From the NCBI GenBank assembly GCA_903813345.2, contig CAIIXF020000006.1, positions 3,038,001 through 3,102,000 on the forward strand: a stretch of DNA of 64,000 bases, in the 5' to 3' direction. The notes below the pieces were generated by a model. That model was not told the origin of the DNA. It saw only the letters and a list, made by a program, of their open reading frames with translations, and searched no databases. Source of the stretch: Owenia fusiformis. Its lineage: Eukaryota; Annelida; Polychaeta; Sabellida; Oweniidae. The position numbers and the translations under genes are program-made. Positions 11,830 through 23,000 of the stretch are shown piece by piece. Every line of letters starts with the position of its first letter. The first letter of the stretch is position 1.

Positions 11830-13979
11830 TACATTCAAAAAGAGGGACATCCAGGGCTATACCTGAAATCGTAAAGGAGGACTGAAAGTATCGCAACAGA
11901 TTTCAGCAATCATATGTTGGATTTTGGCTATTTTCTGAGGATTTGAGGAGGTGCATGTATGTTAGGCCAATGCATTTCCTTCAGGAAAAGCACCCTTAGA
12001 GATGATAAAATAATTTCTATTTTGAGACAGGGAAGGTGCAAACAACCCACCCACATGCATAAATATATATGTGTATATGTATAAATATATGTGTTTTTAC
12101 ATACAGTTAACCCCTTTAAATGAAAAATACATTCCATCAGGGACTTTAAAGATATCAAATATGGGTGACCAAAATTAAGCTGAAAGCAATGGATCACATG
12201 AGTTTTCCCTATGGGAAAATAACAGGAAAATATTGTTTTCCGCTTTATCTAAAAGAAATTTATCCTTTTAATGGTTAACTATGTCTCAAAACGCAACAAA
12301 TTGATGAAAAACCATAGGTGAACGGGGTTGAAAATCAGGACGACATTTCCCAAAAATCATGTGGGTGGATTGTTTTCACCTTCGCTGTCTCAAATTCCAA
12401 ACTATTTTATCATCTCTAAGAGTTCTTTTCCCGTAGGTAATGCAATGGCCTATCATATGCACCTGCTTAAATCCTCAGAAAACAGACAAAATCCAACATA
12501 TGACTGTCTGAAATCTGTTGCGATACTTTCCGTGCTCCTTTGAGACTTGATATTTCTCAATTTTTCAAATATTGCACTTGTTAAAATTCTTAAACTTCCT
12601 TAAAATTCATCTTCGGTATGTTTTACATCTTAGTTTCACACTCTAAAAGTATATGTTTCATCATAGAAGTATTGATGAAAAAGCCATAAGGGTCATCCAT
12701 GGCTATACCTAAAATTTGTAAATTTGAAACCTTATATTTACAATTTTTCAAATTTTGGACTTGTTTTAAATCATTAACTTCCTTAAAACCCATCTAAATT
12801 ATGTTTTACATCTTTAGTTCAATACTACAAAACCATAAATATCATCAAAGAGGGATGGATCTAGAAACTATAGGGTTCAGCCATGGCTATAGCTGGAATT
12901 CGTAAATTTGAAACCTTACATTTACAATTTTTCGAATTTTGGACTTGTTTAAAACCTATAACTTCCTTAAAACCCATGTAATTTATGTTTTACATCTTAG
13001 TTTCACACTATGAAAGCATAAATATCATCAAAGATGGATGGATCTAGAAACTATAGGGGTCAGCCATGGTTATACCTGGAATTCGTAAATTTGAAACCTT
13101 ATATTTACAATTTTTCAAATTTTGGACTTGTTTAAAACCTTTAACTTCCTTAAAACCCATCTAAATTATGTTTTACATCTTAGTTCCACACTATAAAACC
13201 ATAAATAGCATCATAGAGGGATGGATCTAGAAACGATAGGGGTCAGCTATAGTCATACACAAAATCCAGTTGTCAAAAATGTCACATTTTTCGAAAAATC
13301 AACAATTTTTTTCTCAGCTCCTACTTCCTCCATGGCTTTGCATCTTTCAGGGTTACTAACCCTGATATTGGGCACTTCACATGAATTTTTTCAACCTCTT
13401 ACAGTGTCTAATTGAAAAGTTAGAATCAAAACAGTAAGAAAATGAGTCACGAATTTGCCCCCTGGGGTACACACTTTGTACTGATATTCTTTAGGAGTAA
13501 TCAGCATCAATAATACTGCAAATTATTCATATATATAATATCTATGTATGTCACTTACAAACATCAAAATATCTAAGGTTATTTAGTGTGAATAATTTAT
13601 TCCTCAGGGTGGGGTGTTTTTTGGGGGTGGGGGGCTAACTCCTCAAAAAAAGAACTTCCTACCACTCTGCGAAGCTATCACCTAGGTGGAAATTTCATCC
13701 AAGACTCTCCCCTAACTGAAAATACTGCCAAACCAACTATACACCATTTATTGAGAATTTTCCTCCTCGCCCCTTGAGTACCTGAGAAAAATGCATTTCA
13801 AAATTTTAGTTCTCATAGAAACCAATGGTACAATGATATTTGAATATTTGAGAAATGAAATGCTCACAACTTTTTTTTCAAAAAATGTTTTTTGTTCAAA
13901 AATCTCTAAAATCACTTTTAAGTCCTGACAAATAGTAAATGAATGATAAAAAATTATTTTCAAACTTTAGACGGGGACT
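11830..13979 (-). repeat. Right inverted arm of the 8.37-kb element
   Basis: Reverse-complement copy of 5610-7330. It includes four to five units of the ~181-bp repeat (for example ATGGCTATACCT-type phrases near 12702, 12884 and 13066) and the distal arm up to 13979. One repeat unit is split by the MITE at 11873-12542: the unit starts at about 11853 and resumes at 12543. Confidence 0.75.
11873..12542. mobile_element. Palindromic MITE nested in a satellite unit
   Basis: AAAGGAGGACTGAAAGTATC at the left is mirrored by AAAGGAGCACGGAAAGTATC (inverted) at the right. The arms then share GCAACAGATTTCAG and CATATGTTGGATTTTG, giving stems of about 200 bp. The loop contains TATATGTGTATATGTATA-like sequence. 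It interrupts the ~181-bp repeat, hence is younger than it. Confidence 0.7.
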
Positions 13980-13983
13980 TTAA

Positions 13984-14372
13984 AGGAAACTTTCTACTGC
14001 ACCTGAGTGCCATATGTTATCTGACCAGAATGATTGAGCCACCTAGACTGGTAACTACCTACTCGCATCTGATCGTTAATGCTCGGATGTTTTCTTTTCT
14101 TCATCCGAGTCCAACAGTAACATATGGTGTGGTCGATTTTATTGGAAATTCACAAACAGACAAAATTATGCAATGCCAGACAGTCAATGACATTCGTCAT
14201 TTTGTGCCAACCAAGGAAAGGGGGAATTAATCTTCTTTGAATGGCATTAAACATTTAATACTGACTAGTATGGTAACTATCATTCTGATACTCATCACAT
14301 ATTTCTATGAAGAAGGGACTTTTAATAAAGGGCCATGATTTCTCTTGATGAATAATTATATTAGTGCATCTG
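13984..14372. other. Spacer between two elements; no gene recognised
   Basis: About 390 bp between the TTAA element and the 4.2-kb element. The short frame at 13943-14230 crosses the transposon boundary and has no recognisable domain. Confidence 0.35.
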
Positions 14373-15035
14373 CACTGGTGATCCGCTCGATTACGCTGGT
14401 TACCAAAACGAATCGTTTTGGTAACAAGATGGCTGCTGTTCCGGCTGAAGAAATCGGAAAGAATTTTCGTTTTCCTTGATATCTCGAGATACAGCACGTA
14501 TCATCCAGATCTTTTCGGCCAAAATATGGATAAGCAATATATCTTTCTGGACAACCAAGAGATTTTAACCGAAATAGTTTGTAGGATGACAGGAACGCCC
14601 ATTTAATCCCTCGCTTTGGTTACAGAAACGAATTGATGATAATACGACAACGGTCACGCATTTGAACACACTTGTTACCGAAACGGTTATGTTTAGCTAT
14701 TGATAATCAAACAAAGAAATGTATATGTGTTATTTCTTTTTTTGAACGGCATCATATGTTACTGCATATGTTTAAGTGCTGCTACTGCAACACCGGGGAT
14801 AATCAAATCGAACGTGCTATAGAACATGAAATGGGACGGCACCTCACACAGGACCTTAAAGTGCATAAACGATATCTCAGGGAGGAAGTCGGGGAATTTG
14901 AGTATTATAAGGTCCCACCATTTTGGGATAACGGTACAAAAATAAAGGACCTCCAGAGGGAAGGAGCCAAGGTCTCCATTAATGAGACCACACTACAACT
15001 CCACATGAAGAGACTCCCATTACCCTGTGGAGGTT

Positions 15036-15131
15036 AGCCTTGCCCAAGTCGATATCCTTTTACTTATCTGATCTTGAATTATTAATAATAGAAATCAAAA
15101 TAAGTAAAAGAGACCGACTTGGCCAAGGCTA
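15036..15131. mobile_element. Mini palindromic element
   Basis: TAGCCTTGCCCAAGTCGATATC is mirrored by GAGACCGACTTGGCCAAGGCTA, with CCTTTTACTTAT / ATAAGTAAAAG continuing the stem. About 95 bp. Nested in the 4.2-kb element. Confidence 0.55.
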
Positions 15132-15864
15132 TGTTGGGGTGAATACTTTAAAACTCACTTTGTCCCTCACCTATGCATTTGGCCAAACTATGTTTATTAA
15201 CTTTCTAAAATAAAAGTATTCCGAATGGTTCCGTTGATTATTTTAGAAGTTGAATATAGTGGATATAGTGACTTAAAAGATACTGAATTTGGATGACCAA
15301 AATGAGTTGAAACCAATTGTTTTTCTAAACGGGGAAATAACATTGTCAACACTCATCTTAAGAGAGTTCAGTTTTCATTTCAATAACTCATTGATATATC
15401 AAAATAAAGAATATTCAAACATGACCGTGCTCTATTTGAATTTCTAAACCAATCAGAATACAGCATAGCCAATAATGAACGTTCATTATTTCTCCATATA
15501 GGCAAGACATTGAATCTGCTTCAAGGAACTTATATCCATGTATTGTGTGACATCACACCTGGGAATGGCGAAAATAACAGCAAGTTTGGTCATTCCTTAA
15601 GTAATGCATTAAACATTGTGAAAAATGATTGCATTGCATTGGTGAAGGGGAACATCTTTGAGAATGTATGTTCATAGGTTGATAGCTAGCTAAATACATG
15701 TATCTCCCGAGTTCGATTGACTTTATTACTCCAGATTTGCCTCTTTTGTTTATTCTTGTTCTTTTACTGGTCACGTTTTATCAACAACTATAAGGTATCT
15801 ATTCAAGACAATTATATGGTCAATAAAGGTACAGTATCTAGTTGGTAAGAAATGGGATCAAATT

Positions 15865-16985
15865 TATATCTAGGCCAAAGGTCAAGAACTAGGTGAAATC
15901 CAGTACTTTGTCATTTTTTCAATTTTCTCGGTCATCATTCAATATTTTCGCTCTGTTTTTTTCATTACGTTCCTTAGAAAAAAGCTAATTCCGAGAGGCA
16001 AATCGTTTTTTGATTACTCTTTCTGTTTTTGAGATATGGCGTCCAAAAAGTAGGTCACAGTATAAAATTCTCAGAAATCAACATATGAGTTATGAAATAG
16101 GTGTAGAATTTCCCCAGGAATCCGAATCTGAGTCAAAGGAAGGAAGTCAAGAAAATATTGAAAAAATACCAGTCCAGTCCATTTCCAGGTCCAAGTCCAG
16201 GTCCAGGTCCAAGTCAACGTCCAGGTCATGTCCAAGTCTAGATCCAGGTCTAATCAGGTTTAATCTAGGTCAAAGGTCAAGAAGTAGGTCAAATCCAGTA
16301 CTTTGTCATTTTTTTCAATTTTCTCAGTCGTCCTCCAATATTTTTGCTCTGGGTTTTGTCAGTCATGTTCTTTGGAAAAAAGCTAATCCCTTCATGCAAA
16401 TTGTTTGTGATCACACTTACCGTTTTTGAGATATGGTATCCGAAAAGTAGGTCACACTAAAAAGTTCTCGGAATTCAACGTATGAGTTATGAAATAGGTG
16501 TAGAATTTTCCAAGGAATCCGAATCTGCAAATTGAATTTTGATCCGACTTCCGGTTCGGAAGTTATGGCATTTTGAAATCTCAAAAATCGCTATTTTGGT
16601 ATCCCATGTTAAGTCAGTAGGGCTTGAGAAAATTATCAATTGTAACAACACTAGATACAGCTTGGATGTAGCCAACTTAATAAAAGCCTACAATAGAAGC
16701 CGTCCTCAAAATCTACTTTCCTTCAAAATTTGGACTCTAAAAGGCCTAGGTCAAAATCTAGGTCAAATTCATAGTTTTTCCTAATTTTTGAGATATCGTG
16801 TCAAAACCAAAAATTCTCCACATTTAACATATATGAATTATGAAATAAGGGTAGAAGTTTCACAGCCAACTTAATGAAAGCCTTCAATAGAATCGGACCT
16901 CAAAATATACTTTTCTTCAAAATTTGAACACTAAAAGGCCTAGGTCAAAATCTAGGTCAAATTCATAGTTTTTCCTTATCTTTAG
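15865..16985 (+). repeat. Two sets of direct repeats inside the 4.2-kb element
   Basis: The block at about 15870-16130 (AGGCCAAAGGTCAAG... through TATGAGTTATGAAATAGG) recurs at about 16265-16530, a ~380-bp period. A second pair, GCCAACTTAATAAAAGCC... to AAATCTAGGTCAAATTCAT, occurs at about 16670-16785 and 16860-16975. Between the first pair lies a GTCCAG-type minisatellite (about 16180-16245). One copy carries a perfect AGGTCAAAGGTCA at 16267-16279. Confidence 0.65.
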
Positions 16986-17279
16986 GATTCTGGCACTGCA
17001 CTTTAATAATATTCTTCGAAATTTGGTATACAGATAGCAAAGAGTATGTTTAAGCGTTAGCTTTTTGCTTTACCAGTCTTCGTGGTCGGAAAGTAGTCAC
17101 AATCCGAGATATGAGCGTGTGAAATTGTTTGCGGTAACGTACGTGCTCCTTTATTTACTAATTACACGATTTTTTGGATATATTGTTCGTTGGACTTTGC
17201 TCGGTGGAGTTTCCGATTTTCTAAATGACTTACACCGAAGTCACATTTGTCGTACGGAGGGCGTGCGTCGACCGCAGAT

Positions 17280-17715
17280 CAATTAAATCAGTGTATTTCT
17301 GCGGCGAGCGTAGGAAAACTACGCTCGCCTTGCGGCCTCCGAACGGCGTATCCAGTTTTTTACAGGCCGCAGAGTCGCCGTAGAAATTATAACTCGGAGT
17401 TATAATATTTGTTCATTTCTGAGGTCCCCGTAGAAATCAACTGACTAAACAAGATTGAATCATTATTTGTCAATGTTTCACGATCACTTTTCATTTGATA
17501 TTACATCCTAGCACTATGAATAACATTTATAAATTGTCCTGATGTAAATAAAATGAAAAAAAGTATCATTCATCAACAGAAATTTAAAATTCACCGTGCG
17601 GCTGCCGTGGGAAATGTGGCTGCAAAAGTATGAGATTGAGAGCGCAGAAATTCTACGGCGAGCGTAGAAAAGCTACTGGCCGCAGAAATGATAGACCGCT
17701 TGGCGGCCGTGGGAA
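17280..17715. repeat. CpG-rich hairpin repeats (GGCGAGCGTAG)
   Basis: GGCGAGCGTAG-GAAAA-CTACGCTCGCC (about 17302-17328) is a perfect 11-bp stem. A related phrase, TACGGCGAGCGTAG, returns near 17655, and CCGCAGA and GCGGCCGTGGGAAATGTG words repeat around 17590-17715. CpG density is well above the flanks. It lies inside the 4.2-kb element. Confidence 0.5.
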
Positions 17716-18603
17716 ATGTGACTTGGGTGTCAGTAACTTGCTCTCCCTGCAGTTTCTCAGTGTTTATGTCTTGTACTTTCTCCTGGACGTCATCTAAGAA
17801 TAAAAAGAAGTAGTTGTGTACGTTTTTGAATAACGTGCTGAATGGAACATTTCACGGGGCAAGGAATGTATAAATTGTAACGCATGTAATGCCACTGTTA
17901 ATTGAAGCAACCCATGAATCACAGGTCCCCATCTGGATATTTGCAAGTGCACAGAGTATCAGCAGAACAAAATTACTTTCTGATGAACCTAGCTTCGATT
18001 GATTTAGCCAAACGAATTGATAAATAACACAATTATAAACAACTACAAGAAACTATGGAGAAATGGGTAGGTGACCGGCGGCCCCCACAAAACAATCATT
18101 TAAAATCAGACAAAATGCCGGGACAGTTTCTACTGTAACCTAATGTATGCCAAGTGATTTTGGGCCAACGTATTAAATTCAAACACACGGGGAGCAAACA
18201 ATGTCATGGTAGTTATTGATCTTTTCAAAGATTCCAATCAAGGGCACAGTCAGTCAACAACTCGTTAAATAGAAATATTAGTTATCGTTTATGTAGCTGT
18301 ATCTGTCCGTTGTCGTATTATCATCAATTTTCAATCAATTCGTTTATGTAACCAAAGCGAGGAATTATTTTGGCGTTCCTGCCATCCTACAAACTATTTC
18401 GAGCAAAATCACTTGGTTGTCCAGAAACATAAATTGCTTACCCATATTTTGGCCAAAAAGATATGGATGATTCATGCTGTATCTCGAGATATCAAGGAAA
18501 ACGAAAATTCTTACCGTTTTCTTCAGCCGGAACGGCAGCCATTTTGTTACCAAAACGATTCGTTTTGGTAACCAGCGTAATCGAGCGGATCACCAGTGAT
18601 CTG

Positions 18604-19739
18604 GTACAGTAGAAATCAAAGCAATGAACACACGCACTTTTCCAATAAAAGGTTGTAAAAAGAATATTTAGGGTGGTCTTTGTATTAACGATTGCTATAA
18701 GGTGTGAAGATCATGCGAATTGCCTGGTTATTAATCCAGGGAAATAAAATGGCTGATAAAGACCTTCACGACGGATATTACATCCAATAAGTCCAGGCTT
18801 GGCCCCTATCCACCACGTCCATTGCATTCTGATATATGCTCATTGATTTTGTTTTACAACTCAAATATGACATCATATAGGCCCATTAGGTTATACATGT
18901 AGAAATAAACTAAATAGAATAAATGCCACGTTGTCCCTTATCGTGCATATTAATTCAATTCAATTCAATTAATTTCAATTTATTATTCAATTCTAGTTTT
19001 CATACAATATTAATTTACAAGTGATATGAAAAGGACACCCATAGTAATGCAAACTAGGGTAAAATAAAGGACCTCATCTGTCCTAAGGTTCCAATACACC
19101 GTTGGAAAGCTGAGAGTGTCAGACCTCAGCTAAACAAATAAAAAATACATTTTTCACATACAACCATCCTCCAACCCTCATATAGTAAACTGCATGAACT
19201 GGGGAGAGAAGAAGTCACACAATTGATCACATAGAGAATGGCACAAATATATTCTTTATGCAATTAAGTCAATGAAAAGTATACTAGTATGTAAGCTTAT
19301 TTGTAATCACTGCAACTTGAATTGGTATGTCATCCCTTTTTATGCACATAAAATATATACATTTCTCAGCAAACAAGTTTGTGTTTTTTCTTGAGTTTTT
19401 TTTGTTTGTTTTTCTTGTACCCTTAACAAGATTTGGATTTTGCCAGGTCGCAAAACAAAGAATCTACAGGCCAATAACAACACTGAGATTCAGATTCTAG
19501 ATGCAATAATATCGGTTGAGAAATTGGCTTTCTACCATCAAATTAATGATAAACCCATCTCCACTGCACCGCCAGTTACTACTTTAAAATCTAAAATTAA
19601 AAAGAGCAGTATCCTAGTGGCACTTCTTGTTTTCCAACTGTACCCTACCAAGCCTATGTCCAGTAGGGCTACTTATTTCATACCCGATACATTTCACAAT
19701 TTGATAATAGATGGAGCTAAGCTGCAAGGTACCGCCCAC
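18604..19739. other. Intergenic upstream of the forkhead gene
   Basis: AT-rich. A low-complexity TTCAA/ATTCAATT run lies at about 18950-19000. The 186-codon frame beginning at 19440 overlaps the forkhead promoter and has no recognisable domain. Confidence 0.4.
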
Positions 19740-19839
19740 TTTTCTGACCAATCAGGTTTTAATATTATGGCAGACATGACGTCATTGTTTTGTTGTAGCA
19801 GACGCTTTTTCGTGCATGGCTCAACCACCTGCCAATTTG
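19740..19839 (+). promoter_or_regulatory. Probable forkhead gene promoter and first non-coding exon
   Basis: An inverted-CCAAT-type NF-Y site context (GACCAATCAG, CCAAT at 19748-19752) is followed 25 bp later by a perfect CRE, TGACGTCA (19777-19784). No TATA box is at the usual distance. A likely 5' untranslated exon ends at a good donor (AATTTG|GTAAGT, 19839), and an acceptor (AATTTTAG|AACTGG) at 20000 would join it to the coding start exon. Confidence 0.5.
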
Positions 19840-20028
19840 GTAAGTTTTCTTATTTTCTATTTGCTGATTTTCAAACAGCTTCTGATTTCGAACGTAGAAA
19901 ATGTTCAAGCATCCGTTCCAGAAGAGACAAGTTTTGTTTGAGAATTATTGTCAATTTTTTCCATGTTTTCAGGTATTCTTTGACTGCTGACAAATTTTAG
20001 AACTGGGACTGGCAGAAATTGGGCGAAA

Positions 20029-23000
20029 ATGAATGAAAGTGAAACCGAAAGTGAAATTGAAAGAATGATTGCTGAAGCTAGTACAGAGGCAATAAACTAT
20101 TCACTTACTTTGGGAGAACCAACATCTTCGATAGAAATGGACATGCCGCTAGCTGTTAAAAATTGCAACAGTTTTAAAGTAACAACCCCACCAAAACCTT
20201 CAAGTAGAAAAAGATCGAGGAAACAAAGTCATCAAGATGTCAAACAAGATGATTGTGAATTTATTGAGATGAAAATAAGACTCCAAGATAGTCCAGACAA
20301 TAAAGAATCGCGTGAAGCAAATGACATATCATTGAGGAGAGCATTTGACATTCTTGACAGCATTGCAGAGGATAGTGAAAATGACAAAGATATTGAGAAA
20401 CACATCATGGATGTTTTGAACTCAAAAAACTTCAACAGCTGGCATCATGATTTGGGGTCACATCTTCTGAACAGTTATGGGAAAGATGAGGATATATTCC
20501 AAACAGCCTCCCTTGATGAATTGATACAGATGCCCAAACTTGGAGAAACAGGTAAGTGCTGATATACCTCTAATCAAGACAATCATGGACTTTGGTTCCA
20601 TTCTTTGATAGATTTACTTAAGGTCAGGGTGCATGATGGGAAATGTTCTGCATTCCTCAATTGAGTCACATGTTATTTTTCAAACAAGAATCACACCTTC
20701 CCTTCATTGTCTATATCTTCCAGTTTTGCACAAAGAGTGCACTTATGTTCCTACAAAAGACTTGTGAGAAGAATGTTTTGATAAAGTGTATAAAAAACAA
20801 GAAAATTCAGTGAAAAAAATCAGAAAATTTTCAGAAATTTTTTTCACTGAATTATCTCATTTTTTATACATTTTACAAAACAAACCTTCTCACAAGGCTT
20901 TTCTAGGCACAGAAGTGCACTCTTTGTGCAAACCTGGAAGATGTAAACAATGTGGGGAAGGAGTTATTCATGTTTGAAAAATAACATGTGACTCAATTGA
21001 GGAATGCAGAAAATTTCCCAACATGCACCCTGTCCTTAATTTGTAGGTATAGGGCCTAAGTCTAACATAAATTGCATAGTTAGTAATAATGCAACTGCAT
21101 GATGCAATAATGCAAGTTGAACAATACAAATTAAAAGAGACATCCTTCCCAATTTTCGTTTGGGGCATTTTCACAAAGTTTCATTATGGACATGTTTTAA
21201 TTTTAGACCTTGCCACAGCACTTGGCATCCCTGAAAACCAAAGAACACCAATAAAAACCGACACTAGACAGGACACAATTGAAAAGAAGATTAAAAACAT
21301 AGAAAGAGGCTATGAAGGCAGTTTTGGAATGGTAAAATGTTATGTCTGACTCATTTAATGAGTTTTAAGCTTTAGATTTGCTTCTAAGTTTGACTGTGTG
21401 ACTGTACATTTGACCTCAATTCAGTTTTGAGTCATAAATTATGATTGTAAGATATGATTTTTGCATGGGTTTTTACGAGTTGTTGCTTTAACTCAAAAAG
21501 TAGTGGATACTCGAGTAGGAACAATTTTGCTATTAGATACAAAATCCATAATATTCATATGATATCATATCAGACCTGCCAACCTCCCATTTAATATGGG
21601 AATTTCCTGCTAAATTGTTTGGGCCAGCTATAAAACACAATCAAACTGTGGTACCAATATACCCAACTATCTCCAACTTGAAATGACATCAATCACACAA
21701 CACAATTGGGCACAACCCGATACCTACTTGATTTGGCACAAACAGACATCCAACCAGCATAAGACAATCACAACATAACAAATTAACATGTCAAATTAAC
21801 ATGAAACAATTGGGAACAATCGATACCTACTCAATTTTGAACAATGTGACTCAACCAGCATAACACAATCACAACATAACACAACCAATTGTCAAATTAA
21901 CATTAAACAGTTGGGAACAACTTGATGCCAAACTAACATAACAAACCAAGTACAACCAGATGAATGACCACCAAAACACAATTGACTGTCACCCAATCGG
22001 AAATAACCCAAAAATGAACCAACACAACACAGCCAAATCATCATAACACAATCTAGCACAAATAGATAAACAATGACCAAAACACAATCGACTATCAAAA
22101 TATCACAACCCAATTGGGCACAACCCAATATTAGACCAACACAACACAGGCAATAAAACCAAACTGAACAGTTACACAATAAATTGTTGAATTGATACAA
22201 CACAATTAGCCACAACCATAGCACTTAATACTTAATTTACAACAGGTAAAACACAAACAAACATGATTACACCGTTTTTTGAAAATTTATCTATAAAAAA
22301 CAAAGGACATCTATCTCGTTTTTTGAGAAATTGACCAAAAACTAGTTTTTTGAAAAATCTATCAGAAAAACTACTGATTTTTCAAAAATATACCACAAGT
22401 ACTTCCAAATTTTCAAAATCTGCCCCTGGGCACTTATTACAGTGGATACTGTTTAAACCTATTTTTGAAAAAATTAGCACATTGAAATTATGGGCCTCAA
22501 TTTTTGATGAAATCCTTCTTAGCCCGGAGGGGATTTTCAGTAATAATATTTGGGCTTTAGTCCACATTCCTTGACTGATACATACTATAACAGACTCATT
22601 AATTGTGTTACATTTTCAGCTAGAAGAGTATGATATCCACAACAGAGCAGAACACTATGTTACAACTGTTACAGCTGACCCAACTTTCTATGTCTTACCA
22701 GATGACATTGTACAAGAAGATGAAATCAAGTACTCAAGCATGAATAATCGATCTTATTTCCCTCAAGGGAATCCCCAGCTTCACAACAAACAGAGCATGT
22801 TCATCCATATGCCTCACCTTGGTAAAACAAAGAAACGAAAGTCATACGATAAAATGGATTGTTACGTGCATCATACACTGCACCAGCATCATGACCCCAC
22901 TGATACCAGCACTGTTCTACCTGAAGGTACGTCCTATTGCTGATGCTCTTTAGTGACCAATAATGCCCGATTAACAACTAGTCTGAAATCCCCTGCAACA

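Larger units (their letters stand above)
5610..13979. mobile_element. 8.37-kb foldback transposon flanked by TTAA
   Basis: The left end (AGGCCCCATGTAAAGTTT at 5610) and the right end (reverse complement AGTCCCCGTCTAAAGTTT, ending 13979) are both bordered by TTAA (5606-5609 and 13980-13983). The inverted arms match over more than 1.4 kb, including a block around CACCTAGGTGATAGCTTC and another around AACCCTGAAAGATGCAAAGCC. TTAA targets are typical of piggyBac- and Kolobok-type transposases; assignment to either is inference, since no transposase is readable. The interior holds nested elements (pogo-like 7450-8375, two LINE ends, MITE 11873-12542) and one decayed coding relic (10570-11165). Confidence 0.75.
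14373..18598. mobile_element. 4.2-kb element, CACTGGTGATCCGC ends, 5-bp target duplication ATCTG
   Basis: The left end CACTGGTGATCCGCTCGATT (14373) and the identical inverted right end (18598) are flanked by ATCTG at 14368-14372 and 18599-18603. The inverted arms are ~290 bp (14373-14660 and 18310-18598). They include a 27-bp palindrome, GTTACCAAAACG-A/T-T... read identically on both strands, at 14399-14425 and 18546-18572. The 5-bp duplication with CAC...GTG ends suggests a hAT5- or Transib-like transposase. No transposase is readable inside. The 121-codon frame at 14672-15037 is unrecognised. Confidence 0.75.

Noticed and set aside
6274-13415. Near-identical 64-codon frames at 6274-6468 (-) and 13221-13415 (+) as a conserved small protein
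   Set aside because: They are the two copies of the same inverted arm. Similarity is explained by DNA-level arm identity and does not show selection on protein.
16010-16429. 139-codon frame with SRSKSRSRSKS resembling an SR splicing protein
   Set aside because: The Arg-Ser run is a translation of the GTCCAG/AGGTCC minisatellite. No RRM domain is nearby, and the frame lies in direct repeats of a transposon.
17302-17328. Rho-independent-terminator-like hairpin GGCGAGCGTAG / CTACGCTCGCC
   Set aside because: Eukaryotic context, no T-run or gene end. Part of a CpG-rich repeat inside a transposon.
19440-20000. 186-codon open frame, plus strand
   Set aside because: It overlaps the CCAAT/CRE promoter and the splice sites of the forkhead 5' region. 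No domain, no coding-like pattern, and its frame differs from the forkhead reading.
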